Part shown: positions 46,054 through 56,914 of the stretch, one piece after another | Layout: every line of letters begins with the position of its first letter | Numbering within the stretch: position 1 is the stretch's first letter | Assembly (NCBI RefSeq): GCF_000020725.1 | Contig: NC_011146.1 | Span: 1,487,501-1,551,500, forward strand | DNA: 64,000 bases | Origin: Citrifermentans bemidjiense Bem | Lineage (GTDB): Bacteria; Desulfobacterota; Desulfuromonadia; Geobacterales; Geobacteraceae | Reading direction: 5' to 3' | The notes under the pieces: model-generated | Seen by the model: only the letters and a program-made list of their open reading frames with translations | Databases searched by the model: none | What the model was told of the DNA's origin: nothing | Program-made: the position numbers and the translations under genes

Positions 46054-46443
46054 TTTCTTTTGCCCTGCTGCGGGAAGCTAAGCGGCGCTTGTCGCCCCAT
46101 GGTAACTCGCCGGGTGTCGTGACGGTTGCCGCCGCTTCAGTGGCAGTTGAAACAGAACTGTCTTTCCAGGTGTAAAACTGGCATTTACAAAACAATGTTT
46201 TTCGTGTATCAATGAAAAGCGCGATTGTCAAAAGTGGCAGAGTTTTGGGATTTTGCTTGTCAGAGCCATAGGCTGCGCGGGCGTGGGCAGAAGGTCGTTT
46301 TTGTTGATCTTGGGATAAATAAAACGATTGCTCATTGTGACGCTAACTCAAGGCTCCCCGGCAGGCTTTTCCGGATCAATGCGTGTGCCGTGCTGGCTAT
46401 TCAACCTTTGTGATCGGTCCTTTCTGCCGGGCCGTCCAGTACT

Positions 46444-46472
46444 GGGGCAACCGACGGGTTGCCCCTTTTTTT
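46444..46472 (+). terminator. Strong terminator in the gap before the pseudouridine synthase gene
   Basis: GGGGCAACC and GGTTGCCCC pair around GAC (CGACG) and run into seven T. There is no annotated plus-strand gene upstream for more than 1 kb, so it implies an unannotated transcript. Confidence 0.92.
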
Positions 46473-46481
46473 GCCGGCGCC

Positions 46482-46534
46482 AAAAAGGGGGACAGGCTAC
46501 TTTTTCGAAAAATAAAGTAGCCTGTCCCCTTTTC
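46482..46534 (+). repeat. REP-like palindrome GGGGACAGGCTACTTT
   Basis: AAAAAGGGGGACAGGCTACT and AGTAGCCTGTCCCCTTTT form a stem of about 22 pairs around an AT-rich loop. A near-identical palindrome is at 63917-63965, and the head recurs at 2960. Confidence 0.9.
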
Positions 46535-46629
46535 CTTTCTTACGTGCTATGCTGCGCCCGTTCATCCTCCTCCCAGTCCCGCGATTCCGGCACTGCATAC
46601 GGCACCGACAGCAAAAAGGAGACGACAGC

Positions 46630-47511
46630 ATGGGGATCTCCCCGTATCGCGCCACAGTCACCATGCCCCGGATGGAGCAGCCGTACCCGTCGGTACTGGA
46701 CTTTCTGGTCGGGCGTTTCCCAAAGGTAAGTCGCAGCTGCTGGGAGCGGCGCATAGCCCAGGGAAAGGTCCTGGGCGAGGATGGGACTCCCATCACCAGC
46801 GCCAGCAGCTACGCTCCCCAAAAAAGGATCTTCTACTTCAGGGAGATCGAGAATGAGAAGGTGATCCCCTTTGCCGAGGAGATCTTGTTCCAAAACGACG
46901 AACTCCTGGTGGCATGCAAGCCGCATTTTCTGCCGGTGACGCCGGGGGGAGAGTACCTCAGCCAAAGCCTCCTGCACCGGTTGAGGGAATCTACCGGCAT
47001 CCACGACCTGGTACCGCTGCACAGGATCGACCGCGAAACCGCCGGGATCGTCCTTTTCTCCGCCAACCCGAAAACGCGCGGCCGTTACGGCGAGTTGTTC
47101 CGGGAGGGGAGCATCGAAAAGAGCTATGAGGCGATATCGGCAGCTCCGGTAGAGCCGGGGCAGGCGGAATGGCTGGTGGAAAACAGGCTGGTGCATGGGG
47201 AACCGTGGTTCACCATGCGAACGGAGCAAGGTCCCCCCAACGCCCGTTCGCTCATCCGGTTGGTGGAGCAACGAGATGGCGCTGCTCGTTTTCAACTGAC
47301 ACCGGTGACGGGGAAGACTCATCAACTGCGGGTCCACATGAGCGGGCTCGGGTTGCAAATTCTGCATGACCGCCTTTACCCGCAACTTCAGCCCCAACAG
47401 CCCGACGACTTCGACCGGCCGTTGCAACTCCTGGCAAGGCGCGTGCGGTTTCGGGACCCGCTCTCGGGGAGGCTTTTGGAGTTCGAGTCGGCGCGCAGGC
47501 TTTTGTGGTAA
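46630..47511 (+). CDS. RluA-family RNA pseudouridine synthase
   Basis: 293 residues. The catalytic motif is VPLHRIDRETAGIVLF with Asp; further marks are LLVACKPHFLPVTPGG, YGELFREGSIEKSYEA and TGKTHQLRVHM. An S4-like N-terminal part (SVLDFLVGRFPKVSRSCWERRIAQGKVLG region) is present. Substrate (tRNA or 23S rRNA site) cannot be told; the truncated YEAIS and YPQLQP pattern suggests the RluA-like branch acting on tRNA32 or rRNA. I choose ATG 46630, after AAGGAG, over a frame beginning at 46549. Confidence 0.9.
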   Translation: MGISPYRATVTMPRMEQPYPSVLDFLVGRFPKVSRSCWERRIAQGKVLGEDGTPITSASSYAPQKRIFYFREIENEKVIPFAEEILFQNDELLVACKPHFLPVTPGGEYLSQSLLHRLRESTGIHDLVPLHRIDRETAGIVLFSANPKTRGRYGELFREGSIEKSYEAISAAPVEPGQAEWLVENRLVHGEPWFTMRTEQGPPNARSLIRLVEQRDGAARFQLTPVTGKTHQLRVHMSGLGLQILHDRLYPQLQPQQPDDFDRPLQLLARRVRFRDPLSGRLLEFESARRLLW

Positions 47512-47568
47512 GCTAAATCGGGCCAGAAGGGTTAGTTGGCGGCATCACAGCGGTTACCGGAGGCGGGT

Positions 47569-47844
47569 ATGGCCAAGAACGTGCTTTTGCTGGTCGATTA
47601 CGGCGTCAACAACGCGATCCATGTCGGACTGTTCAAGAAGCAATTGAAGGAGGCCGGGTGGCGGGAGGGGCTCATCGAGGGCTCCTTCGAGAAAAAGATG
47701 GATCTTTCCGATTCCGAGATCGAGAAAGCGGTTCAGGAGGAAGTGGATGGCGCAGCCGACCAAGCTTCCTTCAAAAAAACCTGCTGCGAACTGTTCGTCA
47801 CCGAGGATGAACTGAAGTTCTGCTGGGACTGGAATACCCCGTAA
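47569..47844 (+). CDS. Conserved-looking small protein of unknown function (91 aa)
   Basis: 91 residues beginning MAKNVLLLVDYGVNNAIHVG, with a CC pair near residue 72 (FKKTCCELF) and a final CWDWNTP. GGAGGCGGGT precedes the ATG. Composition is that of a soluble alpha/beta protein. It follows the pseudouridine synthase by 57 bases in the same direction. Family not recognised. Confidence 0.75.
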   Translation: MAKNVLLLVDYGVNNAIHVGLFKKQLKEAGWREGLIEGSFEKKMDLSDSEIEKAVQEEVDGAADQASFKKTCCELFVTEDELKFCWDWNTP

Positions 47845-47924
47845 CGCTGAGACCCGTCACATTGCGGTTTTGCCGTACATTAAATACTGGACAAGGCCTT
47901 CGCATATTGGTTAGTATCCCCGCT

Positions 47925-48083
47925 ATGAATAAAGCTGCCGCACTTTTTATCATCTTTTTCACCCTGGCCGTCGTAGGATTTGGTACTTGGCAGCTCTATG
48001 CCGGTAATCTCGTAGCGGCTTTTTCTTCCTTTCCTTTCCTGCTGATAATCTACATCTTTATTAAGCCTTTCCACAAACAATGA
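47925..48083 (+). CDS. Possible 52-residue membrane protein
   Basis: Two hydrophobic segments, AAALFIIFFTLAVVGFGTW and AAFSSFPFLLIIYIFI, with a basic end KPFHKQ. The ribosome site is poor (TAGTATCCCC) and the frame can be extended to a start at 47862, so the start is uncertain. The hydrophobic pattern in a GC-rich genome is hard to get by chance. Confidence 0.55.
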   Translation: MNKAAALFIIFFTLAVVGFGTWQLYAGNLVAAFSSFPFLLIIYIFIKPFHKQ

Positions 48084-48216
48084 CGATATGTGCTTCGTCG
48101 CCGTCCCCATCCCTGCAGCATGATGCTATTTGGCACAGCAAGCCAGGCATGAAGATGGGGCGCTGTACCTGTCGTTCAATCGGTTAAGAATTATTTGAGG
48201 CTATTGGGGAGATTTC

Positions 48217-49137
48217 ATGTCCAGCTGTGTGCTCGTGATCGATGACTCCGCTGCCATCCGGGAGCAGGTTGTGCGGACGCTCAAGGATGTCGGACTGTTC
48301 GAGGAATACTGCGAGGCGCGGGACGGGCTCGAAGGCTTCAAGACGCTGATCGAGTCGAAGGCCGATCTGGTGATCTGCGACGTCGACATGCCGCGCATGG
48401 ACGGCTACAAGTTCCTGCAGCTCGTCGCGTCGAGACCCGAGTTGCTGGGGCTTCCGATCATCATGCTGACCGGCATGATGGACTTCAACTCAAAAATTAG
48501 GGGGCTGGAGCAGGGGGCGAGCGATTATCTCACCAAGCCGTTCGATTCCGGCGAGCTTGTGGCACGGGTCAAGGTACAGCTGAAGATCAAGTCGCTGCAG
48601 GACGAGCTGAAAAAGGCGAACGAACAATTAAAGAGACTCACCAACATCGATCACCTGACCAACCTCTTCAACCGGCGCTACCTCACAGAGGTACTCGAAT
48701 CGGAATTCTTCCGCGCCCGGCGCAACCGGGAGAACCTCTCGCTGGTCATCATCGACATAGACTATTTCAAGAACGTGAACGACACCTACGGCCATCAAAA
48801 CGGTGACGTGGTGCTTGCTTCCGTCGCCGGGCTGGCACAGAAGCAGTTGCGCGCCTACGACAGCGCCGCCCGCTATGGCGGCGAAGAGTTCGTCCTGGTC
48901 CTGCCAGGGACTTCGCTGGAAGGAGGGAAAATGGTGGCCGAGCGCCTGAGGCAGGCGGTGCTGGAATTCGCTTTCCCGTCCCCCATGGAAGATCTCACCC
49001 TGACCATCAGCGCCGGCGTGGCGACCTTTCCCTCGCCCAGTATCGATAACATCGACTCCTTGTTCCGCCAGGCCGACGAGGCGCTGTACCGGGCCAAGCA
49101 AACCGGCCGGAACAGGGTAGAGCTCATGGACGTCTGA
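48217..49137 (+). CDS. Receiver-GGDEF response regulator (diguanylate cyclase)
   Basis: 306 residues. Receiver domain 1-125 with acceptor Asp in LVICDVDMPRMDGYKF, the Thr in IMLTGMMD and Lys in YLTKPFDSGEL. A short coiled coil (LKIKSLQDELKKANEQLKRL) joins a GGDEF domain (about 145-305) with an intact RYGGEEFVLVLPG active site and an RxxD inhibitory site (RAYD) five residues before it. It should make cyclic di-GMP upon phosphorylation with product inhibition. No kinase is adjacent. Start ATG 48217 follows GGGGAG. Confidence 0.95.
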   Translation: MSSCVLVIDDSAAIREQVVRTLKDVGLFEEYCEARDGLEGFKTLIESKADLVICDVDMPRMDGYKFLQLVASRPELLGLPIIMLTGMMDFNSKIRGLEQGASDYLTKPFDSGELVARVKVQLKIKSLQDELKKANEQLKRLTNIDHLTNLFNRRYLTEVLESEFFRARRNRENLSLVIIDIDYFKNVNDTYGHQNGDVVLASVAGLAQKQLRAYDSAARYGGEEFVLVLPGTSLEGGKMVAERLRQAVLEFAFPSPMEDLTLTISAGVATFPSPSIDNIDSLFRQADEALYRAKQTGRNRVELMDV

Positions 49138-49383
49138 TTCATCCGGCAGTCAATCCCGGCATGCGGCCCCCCCTCCGGCGGCGTTACCCTTTCCCTTAGA
49201 TATCCCACACGGCATTCCTTATTAAAATCCTTCGTCAGTTTCGCGAACCGAAGCCGGCGACCGCTGCACCTTTCATTAGTTCATTTGACAGCGGTACGTC
49301 GTCCTATATCCTCTCCTATGTTGCTTTCGCAGACCTTGCGCCGGCATCGGGGAATGGCAATTAATGGTCTGGAGGAGATAATC

Positions 49384-50160
49384 ATGAAAATCCTGGTGTG
49401 CATAAAGCAGGTCCCCGACATGGAATCCAGATTCAGGCCCGATGCTTCTGGCGTCTGGTACTCGGAGATAGACATGGCCTTCCGCGTCAACGAGTACGAC
49501 GAATACGCCATCGAAGAGGCGGTCCGGCTCAAGGAAAAGCTGGGAGGCGAGCCGGAGTTGACCGTGCTGTCGCTGGGACCAGACCGGGTGGTGGAGGGAA
49601 TCAAGAAGGCGCTCGCCATGGGGTGCGACCGGGGGATACATGTGCAGGACAGCGCCTCCCAATTGAAAGATCCCTGGCAGATCGCCTCGGCGATAGCCGC
49701 CAGCGCCAGAGGGGAGAACTACGACCTGATCTTCACCGGGCTGCAGTCCCAGGACCGCGGCTCAGCCCAGGTGGGAACCATGGTGGCCGAACTGTTAGAG
49801 TATTCCTGTGCCACCACCGTGATCGGTTTCGAATACGCTGAGGGGTCAGTTACCGTCAAGCGGGAGCTCGAAGGGGGACTGAGGGCAGTGGTGAGGCTTA
49901 AGACCCCGGCCCTGGTGACTTGCCAGTTGGGCCTGAACCAGCCGCGCTATCCGACGCTCCCCAACATCATGAAGGCCAAGAAAAAGGAGATCCTGACCGT
50001 CCCGGTGTCCGAACTGTTGCACGAGGAGCCGCGGACGGTGATGGCGGGCTTCTACGCTCCTGCCAAGAAGGGGACCGGCGTCGTCCTCGAAGGGGACGTC
50101 GCCGATCAGGTGGACAAGCTGATCGGGATACTCAAGGACAAGACGGGGCTTTTACGCTAG
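49384..50160 (+). CDS. etfB: Electron transfer flavoprotein beta subunit
   Basis: 258 residues from ATG 49384 (GGAGGAGAT upstream). MKILVCIKQVPD, FRVNEYDEYAIEEAVRLKEK, LGPDRVVEGIKKALAMGCD and LIFTGLQSQDRGSAQVG are EtfB marks (AMP-binding loop), with YPTLPNIMKAKKKEI near the end. With EtfA it carries electrons from acyl-CoA dehydrogenases toward the quinone pool or a bifurcating complex. A longer frame from 49285 is not supported. Eight bases separate it from etfA. Confidence 0.95.
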   Translation: MKILVCIKQVPDMESRFRPDASGVWYSEIDMAFRVNEYDEYAIEEAVRLKEKLGGEPELTVLSLGPDRVVEGIKKALAMGCDRGIHVQDSASQLKDPWQIASAIAASARGENYDLIFTGLQSQDRGSAQVGTMVAELLEYSCATTVIGFEYAEGSVTVKRELEGGLRAVVRLKTPALVTCQLGLNQPRYPTLPNIMKAKKKEILTVPVSELLHEEPRTVMAGFYAPAKKGTGVVLEGDVADQVDKLIGILKDKTGLLR

Positions 50161-50168
50161 GGGGAGAT

Positions 50169-51080
50169 ATGAAAGCGTTGCTGATAGCTGAGTGCAGGGA
50201 CGGGAAAATTCTGGATTACAGCTACGAGCTGTTTGGTTTCGCGGCGCGGCTTTCCGCGGACGTTGCCGTGTTGTTGGTGGGGAAAGAGGGAGAGCTCCCG
50301 GAGTGCGGGGGGGCAGTGTACCTGGCTGACGTCGCCAAGTACGGCGAATGCAATCCCGACCAGCACAAGCTGGTCGTGCTCGCCGCAGTCGAGCGGGAAA
50401 AGCCCGATTACGTGGTGTTGATGCACAGCTCCTACGGGTGGGATCTGGCGCCGCGGGTGGCGGCGGGGCTCAAGGTGGCGCAGCTTTCCGAGGTGGTGGC
50501 GGTCGCCGAGGACGGTTTCGAGCTTCCCTGTTGCAGTCAGAAGATGCGGCGCAAGGCAAAGCCGGTCGGTTCTCCCGTGGTGCTCACCCTGCAGTTGGGA
50601 GCTTTTCCGGCAGTAAAGCCGGGAGGCTCGCCGGCGCTGCAACGGATCGACGTGGAGGGGGAGGGGAAGGTAGAGTTTTTAGGCTATGAGCCACCGCCGC
50701 CCAAAGGGGTGGATCTCGGCCGGGCCGAGGTGATAGTGAGCGCCGGGCGCGGTATCGGCAAGAAGGAGAATATCGAGGTCATCGCCGCGCTGGCGCGTGT
50801 CTTGGGAGGCGAGGTCGGCGCGAGTCGACCCGTGGTTGACAGCGGCTGGATCGACGCCGGGCATCAGGTCGGTACCACCGGGCAGACTGTGAGCCCGAAG
50901 CTCTACGTCGCCTGCGGCATCAGTGGGGCGATCCAGCACCTGGCGGGGATGAAGAAGTCAGGGTTCATCGTAGCCGTCAACAAGGACAAAGAGGCCCCGA
51001 TCGGAGAGGTGGCCGACGTGCTGGTAGTTGCGGACGTGATGCAGTTCGTTCCAGCTCTCACCGCAAAGCTGGCTAAGTGA
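50169..51080 (+). CDS. etfA: Electron transfer flavoprotein alpha subunit
   Basis: 303 residues, ATG 50169 preceded by GGGGAG. N-terminal domain begins MKALLIAECRDGK; the C-terminal FAD domain has VSAGRGIGKKEN, ASRPVVDSGWIDAGHQVGTT (shown as one motif), GQTVSPKLYVACGISGAIQH and INKDKEAPI-like AVNKDKEAPIGEVAD, the conserved FAD-binding series. Forms a heterodimer with EtfB. No dehydrogenase or EtfQO gene is in the window. Confidence 0.95.
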   Translation: MKALLIAECRDGKILDYSYELFGFAARLSADVAVLLVGKEGELPECGGAVYLADVAKYGECNPDQHKLVVLAAVEREKPDYVVLMHSSYGWDLAPRVAAGLKVAQLSEVVAVAEDGFELPCCSQKMRRKAKPVGSPVVLTLQLGAFPAVKPGGSPALQRIDVEGEGKVEFLGYEPPPPKGVDLGRAEVIVSAGRGIGKKENIEVIAALARVLGGEVGASRPVVDSGWIDAGHQVGTTGQTVSPKLYVACGISGAIQHLAGMKKSGFIVAVNKDKEAPIGEVADVLVVADVMQFVPALTAKLAK

Positions 51081-51101
51081 GGGCAACAACGAGGAGCCGG
51101 T

Positions 51102-51731
51102 ATGGACCAGGCTTGCGAACTGATACTGCCTCATGGAGGCTTCCGGAAGCTGCGTAGCTTCGCCGTTGCGCTGGCGGCTTATGACGGCACCGTGCTTTTT
51201 TGCGACCGGTTTGTGCAGAAGCGCTCGCGCACCCACGACCAGATGGTGCAGGCCGCGCGCAGCGGGGTCCAGAACATAGCCGAAGGGTCGCTCGCCTCCG
51301 GGACTTCCAAAAAGACCGAGCTGAAGCTGACCGGCGTAGCTCGGGCCAGTCTGGGCGAGCTGATCAGGGACTACGAAGACTATCTGCGGCAGAACCGGCT
51401 GGAGATTTGGGACAAGGATTCGGCGCGCGTGCGCGCCATGCGGGCCAGGCTCGCCGGGAAGCTGAAAAGGGGAAAGGCATTGTCGGACCAGTCGGACAGG
51501 TCAGACAGGTCTGACAGGTCTGACAGGTCTGAGTTTTTCGACGAACCGCTGCTGTCTGCGCTGCAGGCGCTTCGTAGCGCCAGCGCGGAAGTGAGCGCCA
51601 ACATCCTGCTCTGCTTGACGCACCAGGCAAGCTACCTGCTCAAGCGCCAGATGGACCGGCTGGCGAGTGACTTCGCCGAAAACGGCGGCTTCACCGAAAG
51701 GCTCTACCACTACCGTAAAGAGCACCGCTGA
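51102..51731 (+). CDS. Four-helix-bundle protein (rRNA intervening-sequence family) with in-frame 9-bp repeat insert
   Basis: 209 residues. Helical text FAVALAAYDGTVLFCDRFVQK, MVQAARSGVQNIAEGSLAS, LIRDYEDYLRQNRLEIWD and LLCLTHQASYLLKRQMDRLA fits the S23/IVP four-helix bundle with a suffix domain. At residues about 127-145 the sequence is (SDR)n, SDQSDRSDRSDRSDRSE, encoded by tandem 9-bp units. It follows etfA by 21 bases, so is likely co-transcribed, though function is unknown. These proteins occur free of rRNA insertions in many genomes. Confidence 0.85.
   Translation: MDQACELILPHGGFRKLRSFAVALAAYDGTVLFCDRFVQKRSRTHDQMVQAARSGVQNIAEGSLASGTSKKTELKLTGVARASLGELIRDYEDYLRQNRLEIWDKDSARVRAMRARLAGKLKRGKALSDQSDRSDRSDRSDRSEFFDEPLLSALQALRSASAEVSANILLCLTHQASYLLKRQMDRLASDFAENGGFTERLYHYRKEHR
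51483..51533 (+). repeat. Five and a half 9-bp tandem repeats inside the four-helix-bundle gene
   Basis: Units TCGGACCAG, TCGGACAGG, TCAGACAGG, TCTGACAGG, TCTGACAGG and a partial TCTGAG. The first matches units at 8421-8492 closely. The period of nine keeps the reading frame, adding Ser-Asp-Gln/Arg per unit. Confidence 0.93.
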
Positions 51732-51735
51732 ATCC

Positions 51736-54033
<2,298 letters not shown>

Positions 54034-56070
54034 ATGCTCGACCTGTCACGATTGAACCCCGAACAGCTGGCCGCCGTAAAGCACACGGAGGGGGCCCTGC
54101 TGGTCCTCGCCGGCGCCGGCTCCGGCAAGACCGGGGTCATCACCTACCGTATCGCGCACCTCATCCTGGACAAGAAGGTGCCGCCCGACCAGGTCCTCGC
54201 CGTCACCTTCACCAACAAGGCCGCCAAGGAGATGAAGGAGCGGGTGGAGCACCTGGTGGGGCGCAAGCAGTCGAAGGGAATCGTTCTTTCCACCTTCCAT
54301 TCGCTGGGCGTGCGCGTGCTGAAACGGGACATCGAGCGCCTGGGCTACAAGAAAAACTTCTCCATCTATTCCACCGCGGACCAGGTGGGGCTCGTGCGCC
54401 AGATCGTCCGCGAGGTGAATACCGACAGCAAGAAGTACGACGCCGAAAGCATCATCTGGCGCATATCGGGCGCGAAGAACAAGCTGATCCCGCCGGGGAG
54501 GTTCACCCCCAACCCGACGGATGACATCGACATGATGGCGGGGCTCGTCTATCCGCGCTACCAGTCAGCCTTAAAGGCGTTTAACGCCATTGATTTCGAC
54601 GACATCATCATGCTGACGGCGGAGCTCCTCGAGCATCACCCTCTGGTCCTCAAACACTGGCAGGAGCGCTTTCGCTACATCATGGTCGACGAATACCAGG
54701 ACACGAACTCCTCGCAGTACCTCCTGGTGAACCTCCTGGCCGCCGGGTGCGGCAACCTCTGCGTCGTAGGCGACGACGACCAGTCCATCTACGGCTGGCG
54801 CGGCGCGGACGTCGGCAACATCCTCGACTTCGAGAAGGATTTCAAGGGGTGCCGGACCATCAAGCTGGAGCAGAACTACCGCTCCACCGGCAACATCCTG
54901 GAAGCGGCCAACAGCGTGATCGGCAACAACAAGGTGCGCAAGGCGAAGAGGCTTTGGACCGCTTCGGGGGAGGGGCCCCTCATCGATCTCTGCATCGTGC
55001 AGGACGACGAGGAGGAGGCGACCAGCGTCGTGGAGCGGATCCAGCTTGAGCGTTACAAAAAGGACGCCCCCTACAGCCAGTTCGCCATCCTTTATCGCAC
55101 CAACGCGCAAAGTCGCCCCTTCGAGGAGCAGCTCCGCTTCGAGGACATACCGTACGTCCTGGTGGGGGGGACCCAGTTCTTCGAGCGTAAGGAGGTGAAG
55201 GACTCCCTCTCCTACCTGAAGGTGATCGCAAATCCGCTGGACGAGGTGGCGCTTTTGCGCATCGTCAACTTCCCCAAGCGCGGCATCGGCGACAGCACCG
55301 TGATCCGCATCAACCAGTGGTCGCTGGAAAAGGAGATCCCTCTTTTCGAGGCCTTCAGCCGGGTGGAGGAGATCGAGGGGATTTCCGACATCATCAAGGA
55401 CAAGGTCCGCGCCTTCCACCACACGCTTTTGGACGCCGCCGAAGCGTTCCGGGCGGAAGGAGGGCTCGCCGAGAAAGGGAAGGCCCTTTTCGAGAAACTG
55501 AAGATAGAAGAGGAGATCTTCCGCACCATAGACGACGCCAAGGCCGCCCGCCGCAAGGTGGAGAACGTGGAGCAGATCATCAACTCGATGGCGGCCTACG
55601 AGGAGCGGGTGCCCGAGGCGACCCTGGGCGGGTTCATCGAGAAGGTGTCGCTGATGGACGAGGACCGCTTCTCCGGCAAGGACAAGAAGGAACACGGCAA
55701 GGATGCGGTGACGCTCATGTCGCTGCATTCCAGCAAGGGGCTGGAGTTTCCTTTCGTGTTCCTGGTCGGGATGGAAGACGAGATCCTGCCCCACAAGCGC
55801 GCCATCTACGAGGACGACAGCATCGACGAGGAGCGGCGCCTTTGCTACGTGGGGATCACCCGGGCGCGGCAGCAGCTGGTGATGACCCGGACGCTCTTCC
55901 GGAAGAAGTATGGAAAGCTGGAGGAGCGCGTGCCGTCGCGTTTTCTCGAAGAGATCCCGGGGGGAGTGCTCAACGTGCAGCAAAGCGGCGTGGTGAAGGA
56001 AGTGACCCCCGAAGAGGCCGAGAAGAGCGCGGAAGATTTCTTCGCCAAGATGAAGGCGATGATGGGGTAA
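54034..56070 (+). CDS. UvrD/Rep-family (SF1) DNA helicase
   Basis: 678 residues from ATG 54034, after GAGG; the open frame extends to 53719 but that part is unlike the family. Motif I AGAGSGKTGVITYRI, Ia AVTFTNKAAKEMKER, II MVDEYQDTN, III VGDDDQSIYGWRGAD, IV ILYRTNAQSRPFEE, V TLMSLHSSKGLEFPFVF, VI EERRLCYVGITRARQQL. It unwinds DNA 3' to 5' in repair or fork restart. The length fits Rep/PcrA-like; the C-terminus has a short VVKEVTPEEAEKSAEDFFAKM tail. Confidence 0.95.
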   Translation: MLDLSRLNPEQLAAVKHTEGALLVLAGAGSGKTGVITYRIAHLILDKKVPPDQVLAVTFTNKAAKEMKERVEHLVGRKQSKGIVLSTFHSLGVRVLKRDIERLGYKKNFSIYSTADQVGLVRQIVREVNTDSKKYDAESIIWRISGAKNKLIPPGRFTPNPTDDIDMMAGLVYPRYQSALKAFNAIDFDDIIMLTAELLEHHPLVLKHWQERFRYIMVDEYQDTNSSQYLLVNLLAAGCGNLCVVGDDDQSIYGWRGADVGNILDFEKDFKGCRTIKLEQNYRSTGNILEAANSVIGNNKVRKAKRLWTASGEGPLIDLCIVQDDEEEATSVVERIQLERYKKDAPYSQFAILYRTNAQSRPFEEQLRFEDIPYVLVGGTQFFERKEVKDSLSYLKVIANPLDEVALLRIVNFPKRGIGDSTVIRINQWSLEKEIPLFEAFSRVEEIEGISDIIKDKVRAFHHTLLDAAEAFRAEGGLAEKGKALFEKLKIEEEIFRTIDDAKAARRKVENVEQIINSMAAYEERVPEATLGGFIEKVSLMDEDRFSGKDKKEHGKDAVTLMSLHSSKGLEFPFVFLVGMEDEILPHKRAIYEDDSIDEERRLCYVGITRARQQLVMTRTLFRKKYGKLEERVPSRFLEEIPGGVLNVQQSGVVKEVTPEEAEKSAEDFFAKMKAMMG

Positions 56071-56281
56071 GGGCGGAAAACCGTCGGAGGCGAACCCCCC
56101 CTGTCCCCCCTTCGCAAAGGGGGGGACGCAATAGCCTCGTACATCTCAAAGGGGGGGCACGAAAAAACTGTGGTTGTCGGGAAAAAGAATTTCAGTTGTT
56201 CTTGAGTTTGGGTTCCTCGGATTTCGGTTTCTCAGAAGTTCTCAGATGTTCTCCTTGTCAAGGGTTTTGGTTTGAAAAGTT
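56071..56281 (+). repeat. Gap with GC-rich palindrome after the helicase gene
   Basis: CCCCCCTGTCCCCCCTTCGC and AAAGGGGGGGAC form a C-tract/G-tract palindrome at 56095-56125, with a second GGGGGGG block at 56150. A T- and C-rich tail follows (56190-56280) with repeated TTCTCAGA. Probably a terminator-like or REP element. Confidence 0.55.
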
Positions 56282-56914
56282 TCAAGGTTTTCCAAGGGTT
56301 TTCTGGCCTGGTTTCCAGCCGAGCGGGCAGAGCGAGCCGGTCTGCAACGCTTCCAGCACGCGCAGCGTCTCATCCACGCTCCTTCCCACATCGAGGTTGT
56401 GCACCACCTGGTACTGCAGCACTCCCTGCGGGTCGATGATGTAAAGCGCACGCAGCGCAACGCCGTCCTTCTCGTCCAGGCAGCCGTACTTCCGCGCGGC
56501 CTCCTTCTTGATGTCCGAAAGGAGCGGATAACCTACGGCCCCCAGGTCGCCGCGCTTCACCCAGGCCAGGTGCGAGAACTTGCTGTCGGTGGAGGCGCCC
56601 AGGACCACGGCGTCCAGCTTCTCGAACTGCGCCAGTGCGTCGTTGAACCCCTTGATCTCGGTGGGACAGACGAAGGTGAAGTCCATGGGATAAAAGAAGA
56701 GCACGACCCACTTGCCGCGCAGCTCTTTCAGGTTTATCTGCTTGAATTCCTTACCGGGGGCGGTCCCTACCCAGGCATCCAGGGTGAAATCGGGAGCGGG
56801 TTCCCCGACCTTCGCCACCTGTTGCGACTGCAATTCCGCCGCAGCCAAGGGAAAAGGGGTCGTGGCGATTGAGATAGCTAGTGCCGCCAACAGTGTGAAA
56901 CTGGTTAATCTCAT
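56282..56914 (-). CDS. Exported 2-Cys peroxiredoxin
   Basis: 210 residues. Signal peptide 1-25 (LLAALAISIATTPFPLAAAE), then a peroxiredoxin domain: VGEPAPDFTLDAW, peroxidatic cysteine in MDFTFVCPTEIKGF, and resolving cysteine in SLCPLGWKPGQ near the end (typical AhpC/Prx1 arrangement). It would reduce peroxides in the periplasm, unusual for this mostly cytoplasmic class. I choose ATG 56914, preceded by AGGAGAG. The gene stands alone. Confidence 0.92.
   Translation of the reverse strand: MRLTSFTLLAALAISIATTPFPLAAAELQSQQVAKVGEPAPDFTLDAWVGTAPGKEFKQINLKELRGKWVVLFFYPMDFTFVCPTEIKGFNDALAQFEKLDAVVLGASTDSKFSHLAWVKRGDLGAVGYPLLSDIKKEAARKYGCLDEKDGVALRALYIIDPQGVLQYQVVHNLDVGRSVDETLRVLEALQTGSLCPLGWKPGQKTLGKP

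Larger units (their letters stand above)
46054..46629 (+). other. Long gene-poor intergenic region with a possible small RNA
   Basis: About 575 bases without a convincing protein gene. From left to right it holds AT-rich text (46160-46240), a stretch at about 46250-46475 ending in a strong terminator and therefore likely transcribed on the plus strand, and a REP-like palindrome. The short frames here lack ribosome sites. No match to 6S, SRP RNA, tmRNA or a GEMM riboswitch was recognised. Confidence 0.5.

Noticed and set aside
46325-46440. Possible GEMM riboswitch or 6S/SRP RNA in the long gap
   Set aside because: GTGACGCTAACTCAAGGC only vaguely recalls the GEMM core; no matching receptor helix, and no known 6S or SRP signature. 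Kept only as an undefined RNA candidate.
56120-56175. GGGGGACGCAATAGCCTCG resembles part of a cyclic di-GMP (GEMM) riboswitch
   Set aside because: The P1 closing helix and the tetraloop-receptor part are missing, the site is downstream of a gene and not before one, and the text fits the GC-rich intergenic repeat family better.
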